A stretch of DNA of 41,948 nucleotides from JAVBOP01 sp031550405 (GCA_031550405.1 JAVBOP010000034.1:1-41948), one strand, 5' to 3'. Shown: positions 33,164 through 41,699, numbered from the stretch's first letter. Notes: generated by a model not told the origin, from the sequence alone. Made by a program: numbers and translations.

Positions 33164-33571
33164 ATGAAAAGTATTAAAAATATAAGCCAACTGCGGGTGC
33201 GCTATGCGGAAACGGATAAAATGGGTGTGGTGTATAATGCTAATTATCTTGTTTATTTTGAAACTGGGCGCAATGCACTGATGCGCGCTAACGGCCTGCC
33301 TTATACATTCTTTGAAAGCATAGGATATTATTTTCCACTAATAGATGCGTATGCAAAGTATTATATATCAGCGGCTTACGATGACCTTCTTGATATCGAA
33401 ACCGAATTTACTTTTGAAAATTCTCCGATAATTAAAATTAATTACAAAATATTTCGAGAAGGCAATTTGCTTTGCGAAGGCTACACTCGCCACACATTTG
33501 TATCGCAATCAACGATGAAGCCAGTGCGCCCTCCCAAGCAATTTGCAGCTCTATTCAAACAATCTTTATAA
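33164..33571 (+). CDS. YbgC/4HBT-family acyl-CoA thioesterase
   Basis: 135 residues, single hot-dog domain. The catalytic aspartate is D18 in RYAETDKMGVVYNANYLVYFE, the family hallmark. These enzymes hydrolyse acyl-CoA thioesters, usually as tetramers. The AAGGA eight bases before the ATG supports the start. No tol-pal genes are adjacent, so a YbgC-type Tol-linked role is not supported here. The stop codon lies inside a degenerate 20-bp palindrome (33566-33585), and crcB follows 49 bp later. Confidence 0.9.
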   Translation: MKSIKNISQLRVRYAETDKMGVVYNANYLVYFETGRNALMRANGLPYTFFESIGYYFPLIDAYAKYYISAAYDDLLDIETEFTFENSPIIKINYKIFREGNLLCEGYTRHTFVSQSTMKPVRPPKQFAALFKQSL

Positions 33572-33585
33572 ATATTTTTTAAGAA
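33566..33585. repeat. Degenerate 20-bp palindrome copy at the thioesterase stop
   Basis: TTATAAAT-ATTT-TTTAAGAA. It keeps the spacing and the ATTT spacer but has lost the G/C pair. It spans the thioesterase stop codon. Confidence 0.45.
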
Positions 33586-33620
33586 ACAATAAATATAGAC
33601 AAATTAAAATTTTAACAAAA

Positions 33621-33992
33621 ATGAGAATATTATTTCTAATTGGTGCAGGTAGCTTTATAGGTGGAATTTTTCGCTATTTATTGTCCCAATGCGTGCATGC
33701 TAAATTTTTCGCCAAATTTCCGCTCGGAACATTGATTGTCAATATTATCGGCTGCTTTTGCATAGGATTGTTTTTCGGATTGGCAAATAAAATAAATTTT
33801 AGCAACGAATGGAAACTATTTTTAGTAACAGGATTGCTCGGCGGATTTACCACATTTTCAGCATTCTCAAACGACACTGTTTTATTATTTAAAGACGGTC
33901 AGGTTTTATACGCTGCTATTTACATATTTTCCAGTATTTTCTTAGGCTTAGCAGCAACGTTCATCGGGAATGCCATAATAAAAAATATTTAA
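33621..33992 (+). CDS. crcB: Fluoride channel FluC/CrcB
   Basis: 123 residues from MRILFLIGAGSFIGGIFRYLL; the open frame runs 26 codons further upstream but that part is not family-like. Four membrane helices. Conserved phrases are FPLGTLIVNIIGCFCIG and TGLLGGFTTFSAFSND, the pore-lining asparagine and Phe-box region. Dual-topology dimers export fluoride. No fluoride riboswitch was recognised upstream. Its start lies 49 bp after the thioesterase stop. Confidence 0.93.
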   Translation: MRILFLIGAGSFIGGIFRYLLSQCVHAKFFAKFPLGTLIVNIIGCFCIGLFFGLANKINFSNEWKLFLVTGLLGGFTTFSAFSNDTVLLFKDGQVLYAAIYIFSSIFLGLAATFIGNAIIKNI

Positions 33993-34237
33993 TATCGACA
34001 ACATTTATTGGAAAACCTTATGTAGTAAAAATGACGGATTCAGGAAACATCAAGACAAATTCTTATATACTTTTAAATAATATTTTCCTTTTTTTTAATA
34101 AATCTTGTAAGTCAACCGGTATTTTATTCTTGTCTTTAATTCACCGTAACTTCCAATAGAATCAAAAATATATTTTTATTCGTAAAACAAATTTGTAATA
34201 TTTACGTCTATTTACAACAAATTTAACAGGCAATAAC

Positions 34238-35308
34238 ATGAGTGAAATCATATTAAAAATTAGAAAGAAAAAAAGCAAGGTACAGTTAATCCAAGCTCAG
34301 CAGATATTGCAGCAAGAAATGGATAAGCGAGCGACGGAATTGCAGAATGAATTTGAGTCTGTTACTGTGGCGGATAGCGAAACCCAGCATGAAATTGAAA
34401 CTGAGCGAATCGTTGATGAAGAGCTTGAACAGATGGGGGCTCTTTCTGATATTGATAAAAAAATAGAAGATGAGCCTGAAGAATTAAAAAATATTCATAA
34501 TTCAGAAGAGGCTGCTCATGATTTGGCAAATAACGAGGACGTTTTGCCAAAAATTCAAGCACGAAACAGGACCATTTATACGGAAATATATACCATAGCT
34601 GATAATGATAAACCTATTGAAATTGAAATAGATAGAGCAAAAAATAATTCTATTGACATGGAAATTGCCCGTCAGCAGATTCAAGATGCCTATGATAAAG
34701 GTTTTGCAGATTGCACGGAAATGGCGAGCATTAATGCAGAGGCGAAAATACAGGAGGCGTACAAGTGGGTGCGGCGTATTGACCAGCTGATGTTTGAGTT
34801 GCGCGAACATTATTCTGATGCTATTGATGGGTTTAAAAATAAATTGCTTGATGTTGCAGCGGTCATTTCTGAGGCAATAATTGACAAGGAAGTGAAGTTA
34901 GATAATAATATTATTTTACAGCAAGTTAAGAGAGCCATAGAAGAATTGGATGACGATGTTATTTTTAAAATCCATGCCAATCCTGCGGACATTGAGTGCT
35001 TAAAAACAGCCCAATCATCGCTGACGAAAAATGATGCCATGTTTGCTAACACAATGCTTATAAGCGATGCCAATGTTAAACAGGGTGGCTGCATTTTGTA
35101 CACTTCGGCTGGCACAATTGATGCTCGAATTAATTCGCAGCTTGAGATAATTAAACAAAATATTACTGAATTTGACCGCGAAAAACGTGCCGAACACTCA
35201 AATAGTGATTACAATGATTTCGATATTATACCTGATGTTAGCACTCCTCTGACCGAATACGAAGAATATATTTCACAGCAAAAAGCTGAAGATACAAGCG
35301 AATTATAG
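34238..35308 (+). CDS. fliH: Flagellar assembly protein FliH-like
   Basis: 356 residues. The N-terminal half is acidic and coiled-coil-prone. The C-terminal domain (about 160-320) has family features: AYDKGFADC, VISEAIIDKEVKLDNNII, FKIHANPADIECLKT and VKQGGCILYTSAGTIDARINSQLEII, typical of FliH/SctL. FliH regulates the FliI export ATPase and docks it to the C-ring. fliF, fliG and fliI are not adjacent; an OPT transporter intervenes before fliG at 38157. An intragenic palindrome copy encodes LKNIHN, the same peptide found in the TPR protein at 2845-4122. Confidence 0.85.
   Translation: MSEIILKIRKKKSKVQLIQAQQILQQEMDKRATELQNEFESVTVADSETQHEIETERIVDEELEQMGALSDIDKKIEDEPEELKNIHNSEEAAHDLANNEDVLPKIQARNRTIYTEIYTIADNDKPIEIEIDRAKNNSIDMEIARQQIQDAYDKGFADCTEMASINAEAKIQEAYKWVRRIDQLMFELREHYSDAIDGFKNKLLDVAAVISEAIIDKEVKLDNNIILQQVKRAIEELDDDVIFKIHANPADIECLKTAQSSLTKNDAMFANTMLISDANVKQGGCILYTSAGTIDARINSQLEIIKQNITEFDREKRAEHSNSDYNDFDIIPDVSTPLTEYEEYISQQKAEDTSEL
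34481..34500. repeat. 20-bp palindrome copy inside fliH
   Basis: GAATTAAA-AAAT-ATTCATAA, left arm degenerate. Read in frame as LKNIHN. Shares 18 identical bases with the intragenic copy at 3823-3840. Confidence 0.6.
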
Positions 35309-35643
35309 CAATATTTATAAGGCTTGTCTCTTTAATACCAAGCACAGTGGACAGCTACCTCAAATATATTACTTTACTTGATATTATGCGGAAGTCGTGG
35401 ATAGCACAAATTAGGGATATGTTTTTTTAATTATGAAGGTAGTTATTTTTACTATTTATGAATTTTTATTCATAAATCTATCGTATGTGTTGGCATTGTT
35501 CCACTTTCAAAAAAGATGCAGTTACCTTTCCCGTTATACCGCAAGAGAAAAAAAAGTTGTTGTTTTAAAATATTTTTCACTAAATTGCAGTTGTTGAAGA
35601 TACATAACTATTATTACTTTTTAAAACTAAATTGAGAGGGCTT
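35309..35643. other. Intergenic spacer fliH / OPT transporter
   Basis: About 335 bases with one perfect 24-bp palindrome (35454-35477). A weak hairpin near 35330 (GGCTTG…CAAGC) may end fliH. No gene seen. Confidence 0.6.
35456..35475. repeat. 20-bp AT palindrome, perfect copy (24 bp with flanks)
   Basis: TTATGAAT-TTTT-ATTCATAA, perfect inverted repeat extending to 35454-35477. Confidence 0.9.
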
Positions 35644-37704
35644 ATGTCTGAAGAAAAAAAATTTGTTCCTTTCGTTCCTGCCGATTCCAATTTGCCTGAA
35701 CTTACTATTAAAGCATTGGTATTAGGGCTTATAATGGCAGTGGTGTTAGGGGCGGCGAATGCCTATTTAGGGCTAAAGGCGGGCATGACCATTGCAGCAA
35801 CATATCCTGCGGCTGTTATCGGCATGGCGTTACTTAAAATTATGAAAGGCTCGGTGCTTGAAGAAAATATCTCAAGAACTGTCGGGTCTATTGGTGAATC
35901 TATTGCTGCTGGCGCTATCTTTACGCTGCCGGCATTTTATGTTGCCGGAATATGGCATCCGTTCCTTACAACTTCAAGCTATATCACAGCTTCTGTAATT
36001 CTTGTGCTGGGTGGTGTGCTTGGCATTATGTTCGTAGCATTGCTGCGCAGGGTAATGGTCGAGGACAAGGACTTGCCATTTCCTGAATCTGTTGCTGCTG
36101 CCGAGATACATAAAACAGGCCGCAGCGGCAAAGGTGGCTCGAAATTTTTATTTGGAGCTATGGGCTTGGGTGCATTAATTAAATTGCTTGGCGAATTTAA
36201 GTTCTTTCCTGCAAGCTGGGAAAAATTTATCGCATTTACCAAGCAAACCATAACAGGCAGCGCATTTCAGGGGCAAGGCGGCTTATTGCTCAGCTCGCCC
36301 GGCATCAGTCCGGCATACATGGGTGTTGGCTATATTATTGGTGCAAGATTAGGCGCACTTAATTTTTCCGGCGGTTTAATTGCCTGGGGACTGTTAACTC
36401 CTATAATTTATTATTTCTTATCTCCAGCGCTTGATTTGAATGCTTGGATAAACATGCTGGTATCAAATGGCGGCTTAACTTTGCAGGAAGCAACTGCCAG
36501 AGTAAATGATCCTGTATTCCAAATGAATGGCGTATGGAAGTCAATAGTAAGGCCTATAGCTATTGGCGGCATGCTGGTTGGTGCATGTTATACGCTTTTC
36601 AATATGAGAAAATCTCTTATTGCCGGCATAGTCCGCTCAGTATCTGATGTCAAAAAAGCAGCAACAGGCGGCAATACAGCAACAAGCAGGATAGAAAAGG
36701 ATATACCTTTTAACTGGATATTAATTGCAATTATAGCGGTTGCAGTAGCGGTATTCCTTTTAGTGCATTTGATATTCAGCTCACTGTTTATGTCAGCAGC
36801 ATGCGCATTGCTGGTGGTCATACTGTCCTTCTTCTTCTCTGCGGTATCAGGATATCTGGTCGGCATTATGGGTTCAAGCAACAATCCTATCAGTGGCGTT
36901 ACATTAACAGCTCTTGTTATAACCGCTTTGATTCTGGTGGCATTAGGCGTGAATGAAGAGATGGGCGGCGTTGCCTCTGTACTTATAGTTGCAGCAATAG
37001 TGTGCGTTGCATCGGCTGTTGGCGGCGAAATGTTCCAGGATCTGAAGGCAGGACACATACTCGGTGGTACGCCCTGGAAAATGCAGGTTGGCGATATAGT
37101 AGGCGTAGTATTGGCTGGCTCTGTAATGTTTTTTGTTCTATCATTCCTCAATGATGGTGATATAGCAAAAGGCTTGCAGGAAGGCTATGAAGGCGGCTTT
37201 GGCAGCAAGTCATTAGCGGCACCGCAGGCAAGTTTAATGGCGATATTATCGCAGGGTATCGTAAGCGGTCACATGGCATGGCCTCTTATCATAGTCGGTA
37301 TGCTTATGGGTATTGCATTGATATGTATGCAGGTTAAAAGCCCTATGCTTGTTTCCGTCGGTATGTATCTGCCGCTCGAAACAACATTTGCTATTTTCCT
37401 TGGCGGCATTATACGCTATATATGCGACTCATACTCGAAGAACAAAGGATTTAATGACTGGCAGAAAGTGCGTATCGGCAATGTCGGCGTATTGCTGGCA
37501 TCGGGATTGATTGCCGGCGAGGCGTTGATGGGGCTTGTGTTTGCAGGCTTTGCAGTGGGCAATATATTCCCACCAGCAGTGTTCCCGGGCGCTCCATTCG
37601 TTATCAGCATACTGGTATTGTGCCTCATTGCATTTATACTGGTTAAAATACCAAACGACAATGCAGGCAGACCTGACGAACCAGCCACACCGTCCGGCAT
37701 GTAA
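35644..37704 (+). CDS. OPT-family oligopeptide transporter
   Basis: 686 residues from ATG 35644 (MSEEKKFVPF); a TTG four codons earlier is part of the GAGAGGG ribosome-binding region. About 14-16 hydrophobic segments. Family phrases are ELTIKALVLGLIMAVVLGAANAYLGLKAGMTIAATYPAAVI at the N-terminus, and VGAMGSSNNPISG-like SGYLVGIMGSSNNPISGVTLTAL in the middle. Prokaryotic OPT proteins import oligopeptides or metal chelates by proton symport; the substrate here is unknown. Monocistronic, with an intrinsic terminator 20 bp downstream. Confidence 0.93.
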   Translation: MSEEKKFVPFVPADSNLPELTIKALVLGLIMAVVLGAANAYLGLKAGMTIAATYPAAVIGMALLKIMKGSVLEENISRTVGSIGESIAAGAIFTLPAFYVAGIWHPFLTTSSYITASVILVLGGVLGIMFVALLRRVMVEDKDLPFPESVAAAEIHKTGRSGKGGSKFLFGAMGLGALIKLLGEFKFFPASWEKFIAFTKQTITGSAFQGQGGLLLSSPGISPAYMGVGYIIGARLGALNFSGGLIAWGLLTPIIYYFLSPALDLNAWINMLVSNGGLTLQEATARVNDPVFQMNGVWKSIVRPIAIGGMLVGACYTLFNMRKSLIAGIVRSVSDVKKAATGGNTATSRIEKDIPFNWILIAIIAVAVAVFLLVHLIFSSLFMSAACALLVVILSFFFSAVSGYLVGIMGSSNNPISGVTLTALVITALILVALGVNEEMGGVASVLIVAAIVCVASAVGGEMFQDLKAGHILGGTPWKMQVGDIVGVVLAGSVMFFVLSFLNDGDIAKGLQEGYEGGFGSKSLAAPQASLMAILSQGIVSGHMAWPLIIVGMLMGIALICMQVKSPMLVSVGMYLPLETTFAIFLGGIIRYICDSYSKNKGFNDWQKVRIGNVGVLLASGLIAGEALMGLVFAGFAVGNIFPPAVFPGAPFVISILVLCLIAFILVKIPNDNAGRPDEPATPSGM

Positions 37705-37724
37705 AAATACCATCTCCGTATTCA

Positions 37725-37755
37725 AAAACTCCACTGATATCCTTAGTGGAGTTTT
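37725..37755 (+). terminator. Intrinsic terminator of the OPT gene
   Basis: AAAACTCCACT (37725-37735) pairs perfectly with AGTGGAGTTTT (37745-37755), then ATTTTT. 11-bp stem with a 9-nt loop. Confidence 0.88.
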
Positions 37756-37987
37756 ATTTTTCTGTGGCTCCCCCATGTGGTGTAGTATGGAAGGCTGTAA
37801 CATCATTATATGGCAAAAACCAAATGCTATTCCTAATACGAATATATGATTGAATGTTCGTTACAATTACTGATGTTGCATCAAAATAATTCAATCATGT
37901 ATCGGATTTTATATGATATATTTATATTTCTGTATAAAATGACAATATGGTAACATTACAGATATTATTAAGCTATAGATTGTAGTT

Positions 37988-38007
37988 TTATGAATAAAAA
38001 TTAATAA
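37988..38007. repeat. 20-bp AT palindrome copy
   Basis: TTATGAAT-AAAA-ATTAATAA, identical to 21256-21275. Confidence 0.85.
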
Positions 38008-38133
38008 ATCGCAGTGTCGACATCATATAATTTACAGTATATTTTCATTTACATCAATTGATACAATATTAAATGGTAAATGGCACAAGATTTGATTGTA
38101 ATAAATGCGTTTCATAAATTTATTTGTCAATAA

Positions 38134-38153
38134 TTATTAAAAAATATTCATAG
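38134..38153. repeat. 20-bp AT palindrome copy adjoining the fliG start
   Basis: TTATTAAA-AAAT-ATTCATAG, reverse-orientation relative of the 1663/6072 type. It ends three bases before the fliG ATG, occupying the ribosome-binding position. Confidence 0.8.
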
Positions 38154-38156
38154 AGT

Positions 38157-39197
38157 ATGGCAAAAACGGAAATAACAACTTCAAAAATTCAATCGGTAAG
38201 AGATTTAAGCGGTAGGCAAAAAGCAGCTGTTTTATTGATGACAATGGATGTCGACACTGCGGCAAAAATCTTTAAGGAGCTTGATATACAGGAAGTTGAG
38301 CAAATCGCTGTCGAAATTACAAATCTTAAGGATTTGGCAAGCGATATAATCGAAGAAGTTATTGAAGAATTTTATCAACTTATTTCTGCTTCTAATTTTC
38401 TCGTTGAAGGCGGCTTTGAATATGCGCAAATGTTGCTCGAAAAAACTTATGGTTTGGATAGAGCAATGGAAATTATTGAGAAAATACGTGTACTTACGAC
38501 GGTAAAGGGATTTACTGTTTTGAAAAAAACAGATCCCAACCAGTTGGCTAATTTTCTCGCCAAAGAACACCCGCAAACCATCGCTTTGATTTTATCGCAT
38601 TTAACCCCGGACCAGTCGGCGGAAGTTTTGGCTGAATTTCCCGAAGAGCTTCGCGGCGATACTATCATGCGCATTGCGACTCTCGGCAAGGTTTCTCCGC
38701 AAATTGTCTCTGAAATTGAAGATGTTGTTGATAGAGTTGCAGAAGGTACGATGTCGCAAAATCTGGCGTCAACCGGCGGCTACCAGCTTGTTGCAAATAT
38801 TCTTAACAAGTCGAACACCGCTGTGGCTAAGTCCATGCTTGAATTGATTGAAAATACGAATGAAGACATGGCGCTGGAAATCAAGCGCAAAATGTTTCTG
38901 TTTGAGGATATTGTGCAGATTGAAGATAAAGGTATTCAGCGAATATTGCGTGATGTTGATAAACGCGATTTAGCGTTGGCATTGAAGGCTTCTGACGAAA
39001 AAATCAGGCAAAAGATATTTAAAAACATGTCCGAGCGTGCCTCGGCTGTTGTCAAGGAAGAGCTCGAATTTATGGGACCTGTTAAGCTTAAGGAGGTCGA
39101 AGCGGCGCAAATGCGCATTGTAGATGTTATCAAACAGCTCGAATCTCAAGACGAAATCGCAATCGGTGGTCGCGGCAAAGAAGACATCTTTGTATAA
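38157..39197 (+). CDS. fliG: Flagellar motor switch protein FliG
   Basis: 346 residues, standard length. N domain: LSGRQKAAVLLMTMDVDTAAKIFKELDIQEVEQI. Middle domain: KEHPQTIALILSHLTPDQSAEVLAEFPEELRGDTIMRIATLG, containing the EHPQ motif. C domain: MFLFEDIVQIEDKGIQRILRDVDKRDLALALKASDEKI…NMSERAS. FliG transmits torque from the stator to the rotor and links the MS-ring (FliF) to FliM. It is isolated from fliF and fliH. A palindrome copy occupies the ribosome-binding region and no Shine-Dalgarno is visible. Confidence 0.97.
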   Translation: MAKTEITTSKIQSVRDLSGRQKAAVLLMTMDVDTAAKIFKELDIQEVEQIAVEITNLKDLASDIIEEVIEEFYQLISASNFLVEGGFEYAQMLLEKTYGLDRAMEIIEKIRVLTTVKGFTVLKKTDPNQLANFLAKEHPQTIALILSHLTPDQSAEVLAEFPEELRGDTIMRIATLGKVSPQIVSEIEDVVDRVAEGTMSQNLASTGGYQLVANILNKSNTAVAKSMLELIENTNEDMALEIKRKMFLFEDIVQIEDKGIQRILRDVDKRDLALALKASDEKIRQKIFKNMSERASAVVKEELEFMGPVKLKEVEAAQMRIVDVIKQLESQDEIAIGGRGKEDIFV

Positions 39198-39307
39198 TTT
39201 TTGTTGTTGTAGGCAAGAAGATGGTTATAAAAAAATGAAAACTTAGAATACAGTATTTTATTTTTTAGGAATAATTCCGTGATATCTTGATTGACAATCA
39301 ATTATGT

Positions 39308-39327
39308 TTATTAACAAAAATTCATAA
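39308..39327. repeat. 20-bp AT palindrome copy
   Basis: TTATTAAC-AAAA-ATTCATAA in the fliG/cdaA spacer. One half carries the T variant. Confidence 0.8.
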
Positions 39328-39428
39328 TTCTGTCTAAAAGCCTTGCATATATTGTCTTTTCTTTTTTTATATAGATAAAATAATAGTAATTTTGCTGTGT
39401 TAGAAAATGCACATTATGGTTTGAACAG

Positions 39429-40226
39429 ATGATAGAACTTTTTAAAATTGGATTTATTTCGTTTACTTTATTTGACTTGCTGGATATAGCTTTGGTAACT
39501 CTAATATTTTATTGGATTTACAAAGCTTTGAAAGATACTCTCGCAATTCAGGTTCTATTCGGTTTGGTCATTATTATCGGACTTTCATTTGTTGCCGAAG
39601 CGATCAATTTGAAATCCATAAACTGGCTACTGCGCTTGCTCTCAGACATTTGGATTCTGGCATTTGTAATTTTATTTCAGCCTGAAATCAGAAAAATGCT
39701 TGTCCAATTCACAAGAAGTCCAATTTTTCATCTTTTCATAAAAACTAATTTAATTGAATCGGTAGATGAGGTTGTTGATGCTGCAATAGAAATGAGCAAA
39801 CATCATATTGGCGCTCTCATTGTATTCCCGCAAACGCAAGATGTATCAATGGTTTCCATAGATGCAGGTATTAAAATTGACGCCATTTTATCCAAAGAAC
39901 TTCTGCTTTCTATTTTCAATACTAAAGCTCCTTTACACGATGGAGCAGTTATTGTTGATAAAAAAAGAATTATTTCATCGGCAAGATGTATTTTGCCTCT
40001 TTCAAACGAAAGGCGAGTTGGCAATCGTTTGCTCGGCACAAGACACCGCGCCGGTCTTGGCATGACGGAAAAAATTGATGCTATTGTGCTGATTGTGTCA
40101 GAGGAAACCGGCAGCATTTCAATAGCCATGAACGGAAAATTAGAATTAGATATTCCTCATTCAAAACTAAAATCAAAATTAAATGAAAAATTCATATTAG
40201 CTTCGCCCGTAACAAAAAAAATATGA
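39429..40226 (+). CDS. cdaA: Diadenylate cyclase CdaA
   Basis: 265 residues. Three membrane helices in the first ~85 residues are followed by a DisA_N-type (DAC) domain. The catalytic motif DGA is at 171-173 (APLHDGAVIVD) and the RHR motif at 205-207 (GTRHRAGLGMTE). It condenses two ATP into cyclic di-AMP, a second messenger for osmotic and cell-wall homeostasis. In Firmicutes cdaA is followed by cdaR and glmM; here methylmalonyl-CoA epimerase follows after 89 bp and no such partner is present. Confidence 0.95.
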   Translation: MIELFKIGFISFTLFDLLDIALVTLIFYWIYKALKDTLAIQVLFGLVIIIGLSFVAEAINLKSINWLLRLLSDIWILAFVILFQPEIRKMLVQFTRSPIFHLFIKTNLIESVDEVVDAAIEMSKHHIGALIVFPQTQDVSMVSIDAGIKIDAILSKELLLSIFNTKAPLHDGAVIVDKKRIISSARCILPLSNERRVGNRLLGTRHRAGLGMTEKIDAIVLIVSEETGSISIAMNGKLELDIPHSKLKSKLNEKFILASPVTKKI

Positions 40227-40315
40227 GAGAACAGAGCGGAGAATTAGTCTTTGTTTATTTCAATGAATTTAGCTAATTTTGTTTGTATATTTTTTGATTT
40301 TAAATATAGATTTTT

Positions 40316-40720
40316 ATGATTACAGGACTTAATCACATCGGAATAGCTGTTACTGATTTGGAAGCAGCATTAGAAACGTTTAGAAAAATTTTCCAATTCG
40401 AATCTGTTCACAGAGAAACTGTGGAAGACCAAAAAATTGAAGTGGCCTCTTTCAGCGTTGGCGGGGTATTGATAGAGCTTACTTTCCCAACATCACCCGA
40501 GTCGCCAATCGCCAAATTCATAGAAAAAAACGGCGGCAAAGGCGGCTTGCACCATCTCGCTTTCGAATCGGATAACGTAAATTCTGAATTGCAGCGTTTG
40601 GAAGGCGAAGGCATACAATTAATTGATAAAACGGCGCGGTTGGGTGCGCATGACATGAAAATAGCATTTATGCACCCAAAATCCACAAATGGCGTACTAA
40701 CAGAGATTTGCCAACATTGA
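40316..40720 (+). CDS. mce: Methylmalonyl-CoA epimerase
   Basis: 134 residues, the normal length. It is a vicinal-oxygen-chelate fold enzyme with NHIGIAVTDLEAALETF at the N-terminus (metal ligand His7), GGKGGLHHLAFE in the middle and LTEICQH at the C-terminus (metal ligand Glu). It interconverts R- and S-methylmalonyl-CoA in propionate/odd-chain metabolism, between propionyl-CoA carboxylase and methylmalonyl-CoA mutase. Neither partner is adjacent. An intrinsic terminator follows. Confidence 0.95.
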   Translation: MITGLNHIGIAVTDLEAALETFRKIFQFESVHRETVEDQKIEVASFSVGGVLIELTFPTSPESPIAKFIEKNGGKGGLHHLAFESDNVNSELQRLEGEGIQLIDKTARLGAHDMKIAFMHPKSTNGVLTEICQH

Positions 40721-40737
40721 GAATGTATTTGACAATA

Positions 40738-40767
40738 AAAGCTCGCTATCGAAATAGTGGGCTTTTT
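40738..40767 (+). terminator. Intrinsic terminator of mce
   Basis: A 13-bp stem (AAAAGCTCGCTAT with ATAGTGGGCTTTT, including two G-U pairs) with a CGAA loop, then a T-run. About 18 bp after the mce stop. Confidence 0.85.
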
Positions 40768-40775
40768 GCATATAT

Positions 40776-40795
40776 TTATTAATTTAAATTCATAA
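40776..40795. repeat. 20-bp AT palindrome copy
   Basis: TTATTAAT-TTAA-ATTCATAA, arms extending to 40774-40797 with one mismatch. Between mce and the glycosylase gene. Confidence 0.85.
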
Positions 40796-40817
40796 ATCCA
40801 TATCCTATAACTATCAC

Positions 40818-41636
40818 ATGCCTACAAAAGAGAAGTTAATAAATTATTTTATGTCGAATCAATTGCTATCGGGAAATATTATATATTTTAATGACATGCC
40901 TGCAAAAAAAAATCAGAAAAAAAAATCGCAGCTTGATAAACCTGTTTATAATATAGAGGTTGACGTTCCTTCTGCTCCGCTTCCAATTAATGAAATAACT
41001 TCAACATCTGTGCAGCCAATAGCTAACCTTAAACAAAATTCTGTAAATATACCGCTCAGGGATTTGGCGCACATAAGCTCGCTGGAGCAATTGCATGACA
41101 ATATTCTTGAATGCCAATGTTGCACGCTCGGCAGCACTCGCAACAAGCTGGTGTTTGGTTCTGGCAATCCAAATGCTGATATTATGGTGATCGGCGAAGC
41201 TCCCGGTGCAGATGAGGATGCGCAGGGTTTGCCGTTTGTGGGCAGAGCTGGGCAGCTTTTGACGGATATATTAAAATCTGTTAATTTTTCTCGTGAAGAG
41301 GTATATATTGCTAATATTTGCAAATGTCGTCCACCTGCCAATAGAAAGCCAACAACTGAAGAGATATATTTTTGTGAAAATTATCTTAAAAAACAAATTG
41401 AATTGATAAAGCCGCAATTCATTTTGGCTCTTGGACTTACGGCTGCCGATGCACTTTTTAAAAAAACGCATAAAATGGCGGAAGTGCGTGGAAAAAAATT
41501 TGACTACCACGGCATTCAAACTATTATAACCTATCATCCTGCGGCATTGCTCCGCAACCCTTCGTGGAAGCGCTCGGTCTGGGAAGACATCCAATATCTA
41601 AGAAGGTTATATGACAATCACTTGTCAACGGTGTAG
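40818..41636 (+). CDS. Uracil-DNA glycosylase, family 4 (4Fe-4S)
   Basis: 272 residues. The catalytic core starts near residue 90 and shows GEAPGADEDAQGLPFVGRAG (motif A) and HPAALLRNP (motif B). The cluster cysteines lie around C99/C102, C168/C170 and C185. It removes uracil from DNA as the first step of base-excision repair. The first ~85 residues are a basic, low-complexity extension found in some family 4 and SPO1-type members. The window ends shortly after with a dUTPase fragment, so both uracil-avoidance genes were probably once neighbours. Confidence 0.93.
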   Translation: MPTKEKLINYFMSNQLLSGNIIYFNDMPAKKNQKKKSQLDKPVYNIEVDVPSAPLPINEITSTSVQPIANLKQNSVNIPLRDLAHISSLEQLHDNILECQCCTLGSTRNKLVFGSGNPNADIMVIGEAPGADEDAQGLPFVGRAGQLLTDILKSVNFSREEVYIANICKCRPPANRKPTTEEIYFCENYLKKQIELIKPQFILALGLTAADALFKKTHKMAEVRGKKFDYHGIQTIITYHPAALLRNPSWKRSVWEDIQYLRRLYDNHLSTV

Positions 41637-41699
41637 ATTATATTGTTTATATAGAAATGGATATATGTGTTTGATCATTATTGCCATCGCTTTTCATAA

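Larger units (their letters stand above)
37756..38156. other. Intergenic spacer OPT / fliG
   Basis: About 400 bases. It holds two 20-bp palindromes (37988, 38134) and a 19-nt copy (37787-37805) of a sequence at 9522-9540. No gene recognised; the fliG promoter must lie here. Confidence 0.6.

Noticed and set aside
33993..34237. Possible fluoride riboswitch or small RNA around crcB
   Set aside because: No conserved fluoride aptamer elements were recognised in the spacers before or after crcB.
36588..37151. Long minus-strand frames opposite the OPT gene (also opposite ftsZ, gcvT, valS)
   Set aside because: They mirror strong coding genes and have no recognisable domains.
243..40797. Treating the AT palindromes as rho-independent terminators or as a CRISPR array
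   Set aside because: Stems are almost all A/T and would be unstable. They occur in divergent spacers and in genes, and spacing is irregular with no spacers or cas genes.
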